From assembly GCA_017647145.1 (NCBI GenBank), contig JAGCLD010000021.1, positions 1-48,824 on the forward strand: a DNA stretch of 48,824 nt, in the 5' to 3' direction. Every line of letters begins with the position of its first letter. Positions within the stretch are counted from its first letter, which is position 1. The translations under genes were made by a program, and so were the position numbers. Shown here piece after piece: positions 22,335-32,300 of the stretch. The notes below the pieces were generated by a model that saw only the letters and a list, made by a program, of their open reading frames with translations, made no database searches and was not told where the DNA came from. The DNA comes from Paludibacteraceae bacterium (lineage in GTDB: Bacteria > Bacteroidota > Bacteroidia > Bacteroidales > Paludibacteraceae).

Positions 22335-22797
22335 CAAAAACAAAGAGGTCGTGTTGGACCCACAAAAATCATTAGATGTATTACTCGGTAACTATCAATT
22401 GTTGCTATTCATCAAACACCAACCAATGATTACAACAGCAGTCATCAACGTTCTGCACAACATCTGTGTATCAACACCTGAACAAGCCTATGTGATGGCT
22501 CAACCTATACGCGCTTACGCCAACAAAATTCAAAGGAACTTAAAACAACCTGCTATCTTGCAACAAACCATAGATATGCTGGATGAGATAATTGCCTACC
22601 AACATACTAAAGATGAAGAAGACGACAACGCAATTTATGATTACTCACTTCTTTTAGTCAATGCTGCGTCACAAGCATGTGTTGCTGAATGCGACTTGTC
22701 AGAGCAGATTAAAGAAATCATAGACACTTTGGAAAATCTACTGAAAGCATCTATTGATACTCTCACCAAAATTGTAAGTCATAGAAATAAAACTTAA
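22321..22797 (+). CDS. Helical acidic protein before TerL, possible small terminase-like role, 158 aa
   Basis: Residues 20-158 are continuous helices with heptad Leu/Ile pattern; the chain is acidic in the middle (KDEEDDNAIYD) and basic at both ends. Its stop overlaps the TerL start (TAATG), so the two are coupled. The location immediately before terL is the usual place for the small terminase subunit, but no HTH motif is obvious. I call it only on context. Confidence 0.5.
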   Translation: MKENNKNKEVVLDPQKSLDVLLGNYQLLLFIKHQPMITTAVINVLHNICVSTPEQAYVMAQPIRAYANKIQRNLKQPAILQQTIDMLDEIIAYQHTKDEEDDNAIYDYSLLLVNAASQACVAECDLSEQIKEIIDTLENLLKASIDTLTKIVSHRNKT

Positions 22798-24794
22798 TGA
22801 CAACAAGGGAATATATAGAAGAGAATGAGAAAAGACTTGCCATAATCAACAAGCCTTATGACCCGATTGTAGGTACTGAGTTCTGCGACACAATTAAAAG
22901 AACTCTGCTATATATTCCCGACGCACCTATACACAAGCAATACATCCCGGTTGAAATGGAGGATGAACCGATAGTTATTGCTTTACGTCACAACAAGACA
23001 CTTAAAGACACTGCTAAGGCTTTATTTGGCGGTAAAATCACAGAGAAAAAGATAATTGACACATGGATCATGTTTGCCAAAAAAAGAAGCAAGCATGATT
23101 TTGAGTTTTTCTGCGCAACAGACATCAATATTGTGCACAAAACCAAAGCAACCATTGTGCCGTTTATTCTCAATAGGGCGCAGAGATACTATCTTGAGGA
23201 ACAAGAAAAGTTACGAAAGGCGTTAAAGCCAATAGATATCATTCTTCTTAAAGCACGTCAATGGGGTGGGTCAACAGAGACACAATTCTACATGTTCTGG
23301 ATTCAATTGTATTGGAGAAAGAATTGGAACTCGGTTATATGTGCGGATGTGGACGACCAGGCAAAAGGGGTACTTGGAATGCTTACGAGGGCGGCTGAGA
23401 TGTTTGATGTGAACATGACGGATGGAATCAAACTTGAACTGAAACCGTACATGAAGACGGATTCAACAAGAGTGCTTAATATCACTGACAGCACTATTTC
23501 CGTTGGTTCGGTGCAACACCCTGAGAAAATTCGTTCACAGAACATATCCATGGCCCACCTAACAGAGGTCGGGCTATGGAAGGCTACTCCTTCACGCAAG
23601 CCGGAAGACCTTGTACAATCTATATTTGGCTCTATTGTTCCTGCACCATACACACTTAAGGTACTTGAATCTACGGCTAAAGGGGTGGGAAATTACTTCC
23701 ACAGAACATGGTTGGATGCATGTGCCGGGAAAAACAACTTCACTCCGGTGTTTGTACCATGGTATATGATTGATATATACTCTAAGCCGATCAACGACTA
23801 CATAGCGTTTGTTTCATCAATGACTGTTTACGAGCAATACTTATTCACAGCAGGCGCAACCCTTGAAGCCATCAACTGGTATCGTAGCAAGTCGTTGGAA
23901 ATGGGTGACAAGTGGAGAATGTGCTCTGAATTTCCTTCCGACGCTGAGGAAGCATTCCAATCGACAGGAAGAAATTTCTATCCGGTTGAATATGTAGAGG
24001 AACTTAGAAAGGGTTGCTGTCAACCGACAATAGTCGGAGATATAACAGCGCAAGAACCGAAAGGAGAAAGTGCGCTTACCGATATAAGAATTGTGGAGCA
24101 AAGTAATGGTAATCTTAAGGTGTGGCTTAAACCGGATAACACCATCAAGATGAGCGATAGATATTTGGTGGTGGTGGACATCGGGGGACGTTCTGAAAAA
24201 GCAGACAACTCTGTTATATGTGTGTTCGACCGATATTGGATGCACGAACCGGGAGGAGTTCCGGAAGTGGCGGCAGAATGGTGTGGGCATATAGAATGGG
24301 ACATTTTGGCATGGAAAGCTGCACAAGTGGCCACTATATATGATAATGCACTTTTGGTTGTTGAATCTAACACACTTGAAACAAAAGGGACAGAAGGTAA
24401 CCACTTCAATATACTACTCACTGAGATTGCTGAATTTTACGAGAATATGTATCGGCGAACCAAACAAGAACAACTGGTTAAGGGTGGGGCAGTGCGCTAT
24501 GGTTTCCACACCAACTCATCTACTAAACCAATGGTGTGCGACTTCCAACTACAAGTAGTACGAGACGGACTATACATAGAAAGATGTAATGAAGCGGTTG
24601 ATGAACACAAAACCTTTGAGATTAAAGAGAACGGAGAATATGGAGCTGTTGAGGGAAATCATGATGACAGACATATAACAAGAGCAATCGGAAACTACTT
24701 TAATTATAAGGTAATGCCACCACCAAAATTCATAACTGATGAACAACGAACATATACTGCAACTAAAAGAATTATCAACGAATATTCACTCTAA
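22797..24794 (+). CDS. terL: Terminase large subunit (packaging ATPase-nuclease), 665 aa
   Basis: The N-terminal ATPase has a Walker A-like K152-A-R-Q-W-G-G-S-T160, a Walker B/Glu segment near residue 255 (MAHLTEVGLW) and a C-motif-like region after it. The C-terminal RNase H-fold nuclease has D461 in VVVDIGGRSEKADNSVI and acidic residues near LLVVESN and EGNHDDR. It pumps DNA into the prohead through the portal and cuts the concatemer. It is transcribed rightward, opposite to the portal and capsid genes. The end overlaps the ORF of the following gene's longer frame. Confidence 0.92.
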   Translation: MTTREYIEENEKRLAIINKPYDPIVGTEFCDTIKRTLLYIPDAPIHKQYIPVEMEDEPIVIALRHNKTLKDTAKALFGGKITEKKIIDTWIMFAKKRSKHDFEFFCATDINIVHKTKATIVPFILNRAQRYYLEEQEKLRKALKPIDIILLKARQWGGSTETQFYMFWIQLYWRKNWNSVICADVDDQAKGVLGMLTRAAEMFDVNMTDGIKLELKPYMKTDSTRVLNITDSTISVGSVQHPEKIRSQNISMAHLTEVGLWKATPSRKPEDLVQSIFGSIVPAPYTLKVLESTAKGVGNYFHRTWLDACAGKNNFTPVFVPWYMIDIYSKPINDYIAFVSSMTVYEQYLFTAGATLEAINWYRSKSLEMGDKWRMCSEFPSDAEEAFQSTGRNFYPVEYVEELRKGCCQPTIVGDITAQEPKGESALTDIRIVEQSNGNLKVWLKPDNTIKMSDRYLVVVDIGGRSEKADNSVICVFDRYWMHEPGGVPEVAAEWCGHIEWDILAWKAAQVATIYDNALLVVESNTLETKGTEGNHFNILLTEIAEFYENMYRRTKQEQLVKGGAVRYGFHTNSSTKPMVCDFQLQVVRDGLYIERCNEAVDEHKTFEIKENGEYGAVEGNHDDRHITRAIGNYFNYKVMPPPKFITDEQRTYTATKRIINEYSL

Positions 24795-24804
24795 ATTTAA
24801 TGAA

Positions 24805-25227
24805 ATGAAAAAGATTAAACGTATTATCCGAATGATTAAACGCATTCACATCTACGATGAACAAAAACTTAATGGGAAACCGAACGGAGGATACCTTGCG
24901 CAACGATTGACCGCATGTTTTTCTTCGTGGGACTTCAAGCAGGCACACCCTCTCTACCTCTTTACGCATGACTTATCATTTGGTGATGCGATGTTTCAAT
25001 ATAGGGTTAATAGGGATAAAATGCACAAGAAAATCGTTGGCAAGCCACAATCAAGAAAGGAGAAGTTAAGAGATATCGCATTCATTAGAAAACAACTCAC
25101 ATCGGCATTCAAATCAGGTTATTTTTTCTTTGACTACCAATACAATGCAACCATGAGGTTTTTGAATATATATGAGAAATTGGTAAAGAATTACTATTTT
25201 CTTTTCCCATTCTTTAGAAAAAGATAA
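24805..25227 (+). CDS. Basic hypothetical protein after TerL, 140 aa
   Basis: ATG 24805 (MKKIKRIIRMIKRIHIYDEQ) is preferred because it clears the TerL stop; a frame from 24739 overlaps it. The protein is strongly basic and aromatic (FFFDYQYNATMRF) and could bind nucleic acid. No known domain. It is last in the rightward packaging unit, before the HicAB promoter. Confidence 0.55.
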   Translation: MKKIKRIIRMIKRIHIYDEQKLNGKPNGGYLAQRLTACFSSWDFKQAHPLYLFTHDLSFGDAMFQYRVNRDKMHKKIVGKPQSRKEKLRDIAFIRKQLTSAFKSGYFFFDYQYNATMRFLNIYEKLVKNYYFLFPFFRKR

Positions 25228-25254
25228 AAAAATAAAAAAACTTTTACCAAAATG

Positions 25255-25286
25255 TTTGCGTAGTAGTAACATTTTTGTTACTTTTG
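25255..25286 (+). promoter_or_regulatory. hicAB promoter
   Basis: TTTG at 25255-25258, a 20-nt spacer and TACTTTTG at 25279-25286, a textbook Bacteroidetes promoter. Transcription would begin near 25292. Confidence 0.7.
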
Positions 25287-25306
25287 CATCAACAAAAATT
25301 TTTGTT
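25266..25306. promoter_or_regulatory. Pair of perfect palindromes at the hicAB promoter (operators)
   Basis: GTAACATTTTTGTTAC (25266-25281) overlaps the -7 box, and AACAAAAATTTTTGTT (25291-25306) lies between the start point and ATG 25307. Both are perfect inverted repeats of 16 bp, centred 25 bp apart. HicB proteins autoregulate by binding such palindromes through their HTH domain. Confidence 0.65.
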
Positions 25307-25489
25307 ATGAGGATAAATGAGTTGATTAAGGCATTGAAAGATGCCGGGTGCTCTATCCTTAGACATGGTTCCCGACATGACTTGTGGTTCAGCCCACTTA
25401 CCAATCGTAATTTTGCTGTACCAAGACATTCTTCTAAAGAATTGCCTACGGGAACTGAGAAGAGCATCAGAAAGCAGGCTGGGATATAA
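25307..25489 (+). CDS. hicA: HicA-family mRNA interferase toxin, 60 aa
   Basis: The start at ATG 25307 (MRINELIKALKDAGCSILRH) removes an upstream extension that would overlap the promoter. It has the compact HicA dsRBD-like fold with the catalytic His in RHGSRHDLW (His24), the variable loop and the RHSSKELPTGTEKSIRKQAGI end. HicA degrades mRNA unless bound by HicB. hicB begins 46 nt downstream. Function in a prophage: stabilisation or abortive infection against competing phages. Confidence 0.88.
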   Translation: MRINELIKALKDAGCSILRHGSRHDLWFSPLTNRNFAVPRHSSKELPTGTEKSIRKQAGI

Positions 25490-25535
25490 ATCCCACCTGC
25501 CGACTGATGAAAGTAACAATTGTAAAAAAATAGAT

Positions 25536-25928
25536 ATGCGAGCAACAGTTATCATTGAGTTATCGGCAGATAAAGAGTTTTATGCTTATGTCAAAGAAGA
25601 TTTAGGCTTTGGTTTAATGGGCTGTGGAGACACTGCGGAAGAAGCAAAAAAAGATTTATTGGTGGCATATGAAGAAATGAAGGATATAAATCATGAACAA
25701 GGTATAGAAACACCTGTCCTTAATTTTGTCTATAAATATGATATGGCATCGTTTTTTTCCTATTACAGCATGTTGAACATTACAGAAGTGGCTCGTAATA
25801 TAGGAATCAATCCATCACAATTAAGGAGATATAGCAGAGGAATTACAAAAGCATCTGAAAAACAATATAGTCAACTGCGAGAATATATCCATAAAATTGC
25901 AAACGAATTATTAAACACGCAACTATAA
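25536..25928 (+). CDS. hicB: HicB antitoxin with HTH C-terminus, 130 aa
   Basis: ATG 25536 (MRATVIIELSADKEFYAYVK) starts the HicB partner domain (residues 1-60, GLMGCGDTAEEAKKDLLVAY). Residues about 75-125 form an HTH (NITEVARNIGINPSQLRRYS, then KQYSQLREY). It neutralises HicA and represses the operon, probably at the two palindromes upstream. It resembles the orphan HicB at 4804-5196 in length, domain order and the 18-bp element directly after the stop. Confidence 0.85.
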   Translation: MRATVIIELSADKEFYAYVKEDLGFGLMGCGDTAEEAKKDLLVAYEEMKDINHEQGIETPVLNFVYKYDMASFFSYYSMLNITEVARNIGINPSQLRRYSRGITKASEKQYSQLREYIHKIANELLNTQL

Positions 25929-25933
25929 AGTTG

Positions 25934-25961
25934 GTTGTGAATTGCTTTCAAAATTGTATCT
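25934..25961 (+). repeat. Solitary CRISPR-repeat-like element, copy 2
   Basis: 28 nt beginning GTTGTGAATTGCTTTCAA and ending GTATCT. From memory, 25 of 28 positions match the first half of the roughly 47-nt type II-C repeat found in Bacteroides (GTTGTGATTTGCTTTCAA then ATTAGTATCT). It lies in the hicB 3' UTR and runs into a terminator. There is no neighbouring spacer, second repeat or cas gene. Confidence 0.5.
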
Positions 25962-25994
25962 AAAAAAGGTGGACTATTATGCCCACCTTTTTTC
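25962..25994. terminator. Bidirectional terminator between hicB and the leftward operon
   Basis: AAAAAAGGTGG and CCACCTTTTTT arms around a short loop give T-runs on both strands. It ends the rightward hicAB transcript and the leftward ejection operon (last gene stop at 25996). Confidence 0.85.
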
Positions 25995-25995
25995 T

Positions 25996-26337
25996 TTATT
26001 TGTTAGATGATTTAAGTTTCTTATCGACATACTTATTCACTATCTGCTCCATCGTCACCTCATCGCCCTTATTATTATCTTCCTTTAATACATAGGGAAG
26101 TAGTTTTCCAAGCAAATCGGTTTTCTCTTTGATTGTCATCTGAGCAATGTCTTTTTGCAAGCCACGTGTGATGTCGGAGACTATCTTACGCACACCACGT
26201 TCTATCTCGCTTGAGGTAAGTCGGCTGTCATTACTCGGTCTTCCTGCCGGTGATTTCTTTTCTTCTTTCATATCTAATTGTTGAGTGGTTATTTCCATTT
26301 TGGAAACACCTGCCGGTAATTTCTTTTTTTCTTCCAT
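25996..26337 (-). CDS. Small charged protein closing the second late operon, 113 aa
   Basis: A helical, Lys/Glu-rich protein whose N-terminus contains an imperfect 22-residue duplication (MEEKKKLPAG and MKEEKKSPAG). The body (RKIVSDITRGLQKDIAQMTI) is amphipathic helix. The first ATG overlaps the end of the giant gene (TAGATATG), and the second copy of that start context lies 66 nt later, giving Met23 as an alternative start. Similarity to small terminase or scaffold-like proteins is possible but unproven. Confidence 0.6.
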   Translation of the reverse strand: MEEKKKLPAGVSKMEITTQQLDMKEEKKSPAGRPSNDSRLTSSEIERGVRKIVSDITRGLQKDIAQMTIKEKTDLLGKLLPYVLKEDNNKGDEVTMEQIVNKYVDKKLKSSNK

Positions 26338-26345
26338 ATCTAATA
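26243..26345 (-). repeat. 66-bp tandem duplication spanning a start codon
   Basis: The segments 26309-26345 and 26243-26279 match over about 37 nt (ATTAGATATG-A-GAAGAAAA...CACCGGCAGG type), spaced exactly 66 bp, so the reading frame is kept and the start context is duplicated. Confidence 0.65.
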
Positions 26346-29300
26346 CATTGTTCTATTCCATTCTTTATTGAGATTATGTAACACTTGCAGATTCTTAGCA
26401 TTGTAGTTGACCGCTTCATGCAAGTACTCACCAAAGTTACCATCATAACCACTCTTGCGTTGCTTCTTGTATCGCTTGTAGAAGGTGTCATAATCTTCCA
26501 TTACTCCCAACACTCTGCGTGCAAGTTGCATTTCTTCTTCGCTGAATCGTTGACCATCTTTATACATCTTCTCAAAGTGCTCCATCTTGCCTTTGAGTTC
26601 CCAATATTCTCCATTGAAGTCTTTCACAAGATCATAATCGTGTGTCACTACTCTACGTGCGATTGGTACATCTCCTGCATCTACCTTTTCGCCTTTCGCA
26701 GCACTGATTCCTGCTGAGATTCCATCACCAAGCATTATCACAGCACCGGGTATGAATGGATGCACAATGTGTTGGATTGTACTTCCGGGCACATCTATAA
26801 TACCACGCATACCGGGTTCTTTCACCTCGTATTCAGGATTACCGCCACTCAACCAATGTAAACCTTTAGCGATTGCATCATATACTAATGGTGTGCCTTT
26901 ACGGCTTTGATGAATGCGTTTCATGTGCTCTGCGTCTTGGGTAGTGTAATAGGGTGTATAAATAGATGCACCTCTAAAGTCTTGGTTAACCAATGCCTCC
27001 ATAGTGCTTGCTCCGTATGTAGGCACAAGGCTCAATAAAAACTTACTTGCATCTACTTCTGCCTTGCTTTGTTCGCGATTGTAACTTAGCGGAAGACTGC
27101 CAATAGGCATAACCTCCTGCATGGTAAAGTCCATCGTGTCAAACAGGGCATTCGCATAAGTTTTATTGCCTTGCATGGCTAATGCCAACTCTGTTCCTGC
27201 GCCGTAGAATATGCGGAAGAAGTGAGCCACAGGTATCTTCACTCGACCTATCACATAGTTGGTTTTGCGTGTGTATTCACTATGCATGGTTTCATCTTCC
27301 GGATCATCCGGATTGAGTAGGGTAGCCAACATACCGGCAATAAACATTATGCCACTTACCGCCATCAATTTGGCTGCACTCGCTTTTTGCCAATTTTTGT
27401 CAAGATATTTTTTGTCATGGAAGAACTTATAGGTTCCTTGCACAGACGCATTAAAGAACGCATATATACCCATGTTGCTTGACATCGTGCCTTTTCGGTC
27501 AAAGTTGGTGGATACCTCTTTGGCAATAATGGCTGATTGACGTGGGGTGTAGCCACTTTGTCTTGCAGTCACAAACTGCGCAAAACGTGTCGTCAACTCA
27601 CTTAGCTCACTTAAGAAACTTCCTGCATTCTTTGCCGTTTCAAGCATCTTCTTGGAGGTCTTTCCGGTTTGCAACATCTCATCAAATAATCCTGCAAGTT
27701 CATTCACGTCGTTCAGATAGGTATAACCCGTAGGTGCTCCCTCTTCAAAGAACTCTTTCAGGTAACCGGACAACTCATCATTACCAAACAAATCATTCTC
27801 TCCTTGATTACGCTTAGCCATGTAGGAGCACAAGATTGGAGGTACAACAGTAAGATTTTTGGCAAATCTTCCCGTAAATTCTTTGCCGAAATTCGCTTCG
27901 TTGCTTACCATGGCTGACTGCACGTCACGTAAGAAGTTAGACATTGCGAACTCAGGATTATACTGTGTCAATGCTCCACTCACATATCGCGTCCCACGTC
28001 CCACTCTGTCTATGACTCCACCCACTCTTGGAGTGGGGAAGTTGCGGTTGAGAGCATTGGCAAGACGCTCATTGTTCTCAAGTAGCAATTCATACTTCTG
28101 TCCGTCTTTCATCACATAAACCACATGCTGACGTTTCTCCTGCGCTGTGCGTTGCACCATATCCTCGCTCACTCCACTGACAAAGACTATCTGCTTCTTG
28201 CGCAGCTCAATCTCTTGTTCTATGTTGCTCATCTCATTCTTGATGCGGTTGATTTTTGCGTTCACTGCGTCAATTCCTTTGTCCATGATAGCAATTGCAC
28301 CATCCATTGTCATGTTGCTCTTGCGATTGATAAGGTTTGACAGAATAGCTTTCTGCCTATCCAAATCATCACGCAGACCATACATATCCGCTTGTAGTGC
28401 TTTAATGCGTTCTTTTGTGGCATTGTCTTTCAGTATCTCGCCCTTTGTTGGCGGAACATAGGTTGCAACATAACTTACATTTCCGTCTGTGTCAACTTCT
28501 TGTTTCACCCAATATTTCTTAAATACTCCTATTCCGCTTTCCCGGAACAATTCTTCATTTTCCATCATAAGGTCAAGGAAGTATTTCTTTGCCTCGTTCT
28601 TCTGTGCGCTCATAATAGCACTATTACCTATGGATACTATATAACCAATAGGGTCACTTGCTAACGAGCCACGCCCTTTGGCTTGTATCACGGCTGAGTT
28701 ATACGGACTACCACTGCCGATGTTTTGCTCGCTGACATAATCCATTTCACGATTTTCCATGTCACGCTCTCTCCATCCGCGTTGTGGCACATAATGTTTT
28801 CGTCTGCTATACTCTTCATAATCTTCTTGTGCCATCATACCATGCTCGTAGAGATAATCAAGGGCAAATTGGTTAGCAGCTTTCACACTGGCAAACAATT
28901 CTTCTCGTTGGTCCTCATTAAGCCGTTCTTCTACTACATCTATCACATCTTGATAGGTCATGCCCAGATTGTTAACAAAGCCTTCTTCTCCTCTGTTTAC
29001 CAATCCCATTGCTTTGGCTTCTTCCACATCTTTGGCTTGAAGATACACACCTATCAACTCACGCACACTCAAAGGTCTATTATTCATCTCTGTGCGATAA
29101 CGTCTGCTCCATGATTTAGGATTCCACCATTTCAGTTGCACTTGTTTATCCGGCATGTTGCGCCAAGTCATGCTCTCAGCCAAATCATCCAAACTATTGC
29201 TGTTGATAATGGCATTAAAGGCATCTGCCATGCGTTTCACTTGATTTTTCTGAAACTCTTGTGTGTCCCATTGTGCTTTACCACCACTCAACATCATGTA

Positions 29301-32300
29301 GGTATATGCATTATCGTATGGGTCAATCTTCACGCCTTTCGCAGTTAGCATGTTCAGCAAATCTTCTATAGGTGAATAGCGGTCAATCCATTTCTGTTTA
29401 TTGCGATTCATTCTTGTGCCTTGTTGATTCAAGAACTCTTCATATTCCTTTTGTGCCATTACATTACGCTCCTGCTTCCATGCGTTCACACGCTGAATGT
29501 ACTCGCCAATAGTCTCTCCGGGATTATAAGCAGGAACATCCGACCAAGCATTACCTCGTATGCTGAAACGTGTATTACTTACTACCTGCGCATCATCTGC
29601 ATTGAAGATAACATAGTTTTTGTGTCCATCCTCATTACCTCCGTTGTGGTAATTTACATCATATTGAATACCTGTAATGCCTACTACATCATTCAAATAC
29701 TCACTTGCTGCTTGTGGAGAACCAAAACCAAAGGCTAATTCATTGTAGAAGTCACCACCAGTTTGTTTTGGGTTGAGCACTATCCTGTTCACTCCATCAC
29801 TAAACACTACTTTATCGTCCACCTCTTTGCGTTGCCATCCATCACTCGCCAAGGCATTATCAACCATTGTAAATATCTCTCCTTGATTGCTCATGCGCTC
29901 CTTGTAGTCTATGTAATAGGCTTCATTCGCATCAGGAATCTCCACTTCATACATATGACGTTGTCCTTCCCAATCGGATTTACTTGTTGAACGGATAAAG
30001 TCAAATGCTATTGCCAAAGGATAGTGTGGAGGAAGTCTATGGCCTTCATACATTTGCAATGCCTCATCAAAGCCTCCTGCGTTGTCAATCAATCCTTCTG
30101 CATCTTCAACGATAGATTTTTTTACGTCTTTATCACCAATGTACTTAAATTTTTGTTCGCCCTTAAGGGCTACATTAGCATATCGTTTAGCAACATCTTC
30201 CACTTCGGTCACATAAGTTCCCCAACCAAAAGATTGTAAGCCTTCACCTGTGCCCATAAATGAGTGGTCAAATTTAGCAAAGTAGGATGCACTGCCATGA
30301 TAGGTAGTCCGGAATCTTATATCATTTACTTCCTGAATCTCCGCAAGTCCTGTTGTATCTTTATACTCACCACTATAAAGGGATTGTTTAACTGATTTTA
30401 AAATCTCAACAAGTGGCTTGCTATCTGCTCTCCTCAACTTAATAGCATCGTAATAGTACTCCGTAACATGTGCATCTCCATCATTTGTAATTCCATTATT
30501 CTTTTGAGGCGTAATGACAATACTTATTCCCTCACTTTCATCATGGTTATCAAATGTCGAAACCTTTGCATTATGATTTGAAAGACGAATAGTAAACACT
30601 TTCCCATTCATAGCCTCAAAGGTCGCATACTGACTATTGCTTCCATCTTGCTTCGCTCCAAGAACTTTAGCAAGATTCCCTAAGAATGTCTTTTCTTTAG
30701 TTTTTGTATCATTTTCATATTCTACTATTGCATTATCCAAATCTTTTAGTACCTTTGCACCATCAGCACTTGAAACGACGGTTTGTAGATGTTCATCTTG
30801 AACGGAGACGGTTTCAGGTGCTTTCTTATTGTCCTTTATACTAAACATCACCTGTCCCTCCATCACACTTTTTTTCATTTCCGGTGTGACGTTCACAGCA
30901 TGCATGGTCTGTGCAGATTTCTCAAGCTTAGGCAACTCGATATCCTCTACTTTCGCTCCCCACTTCTTGGTGTACTTGCTCACAAATGACGGCAACATCT
31001 TGTCGTAGAAACCTTTCATGCCCTCACCACCAATGCGGAGATCTTGCTCTTTTAGAACAAGGTCGGTTTCTGTCATTATTCTATTACCAAGTTCCTTACC
31101 GACAATGTCGCTAATATGATGTCCGTTATATTGAGAACTTGCTCTTACAATACCCTCTGGCGTCAAGCGTAAAGTAATAGCATTACCATCATGAGTAAAA
31201 AGAACTACCTGCTTAACCAAATCCACGCCAAGTGTAGAATCATAATCCACTGTGTCATTGGATTCAATTCTATTAACAACTTTCCCTATATCATACCTAT
31301 CCGCCTGTTGCTCTCCGGTAGTCCATGCCACATAGTCATAACCATTCTCGGCTGCATAACGGAGCATGCGCTTCATTGCAAGTTCGTGCCAATTCTTGTC
31401 AAAGGGTGCGGAAGGGATGCCCTCAATTTTAACTGACTCTAACTCGTATAGTCTTGATAAAATATTCTCTGCTCTAACGAGTTGTTTTATTTCTTCTTCG
31501 GAAAAGTCACTAAAAGGACGTGTTCTAAACCTACCAATTATATAATTCCCGTACTTCATTTTTAATGGTACAGAAATTCTTTGATATTCTTCCGTCAAAT
31601 CCTTATACTCAGCTTCCTCCTCTTTTGTAAATTCTCGCTTATAACCTTTCTCTCTACCTTCTTGGTGTCTCTTGGATTGAATCTCATCAATCACAAGCAC
31701 ACGGTTACCCTCGCTGTCAGTAGTCTCTCCAAAGCGCACCCACGCAACCGCACGACCACCACCGGCATCACCAAAGTGGATTTCATCATTCTTGTTCCAA
31801 CTCTCTATAGTAGGTACCACCAATGCTATCTCACGCTTGCGCTCAAGACCATCGGTAGTATATTTTTCTCTTGTCTCGTTTATGGCATTATCTTGAGAAT
31901 CCAAATCAACAATCTTTTCATCAATGATAAAATCCTCATATTCGCCAACACTCGCCCTCTCCTCACTCCAAAGCAACTCACCATTGTAAACCTCAAACAA
32001 CTCATCAAAGCCTGGGTACTTTTCAACCATGGCATCCCAACCAATCTCTTTCAGTTCAGCTTCAAGTTTTCTTGTGGCTTCATCAATCAAGCCATAACCG
32101 AACTGCGTATACTTCACCTCTTCAATTTGAATCTTGTTTTCGTCAATAAAGTCAAGTATCTCTTGCTTGGTGAGTGTCTTCGCTCTGGCTACACGTTTGG
32201 CATATTCAGCAATAGTCTCATCATTTGTCATTTCAATCGTAGCATTTGCTTTTTCATTCAGCCAATCACTCAATCCGAGCCATTTATCCTCGCCTGCTTT

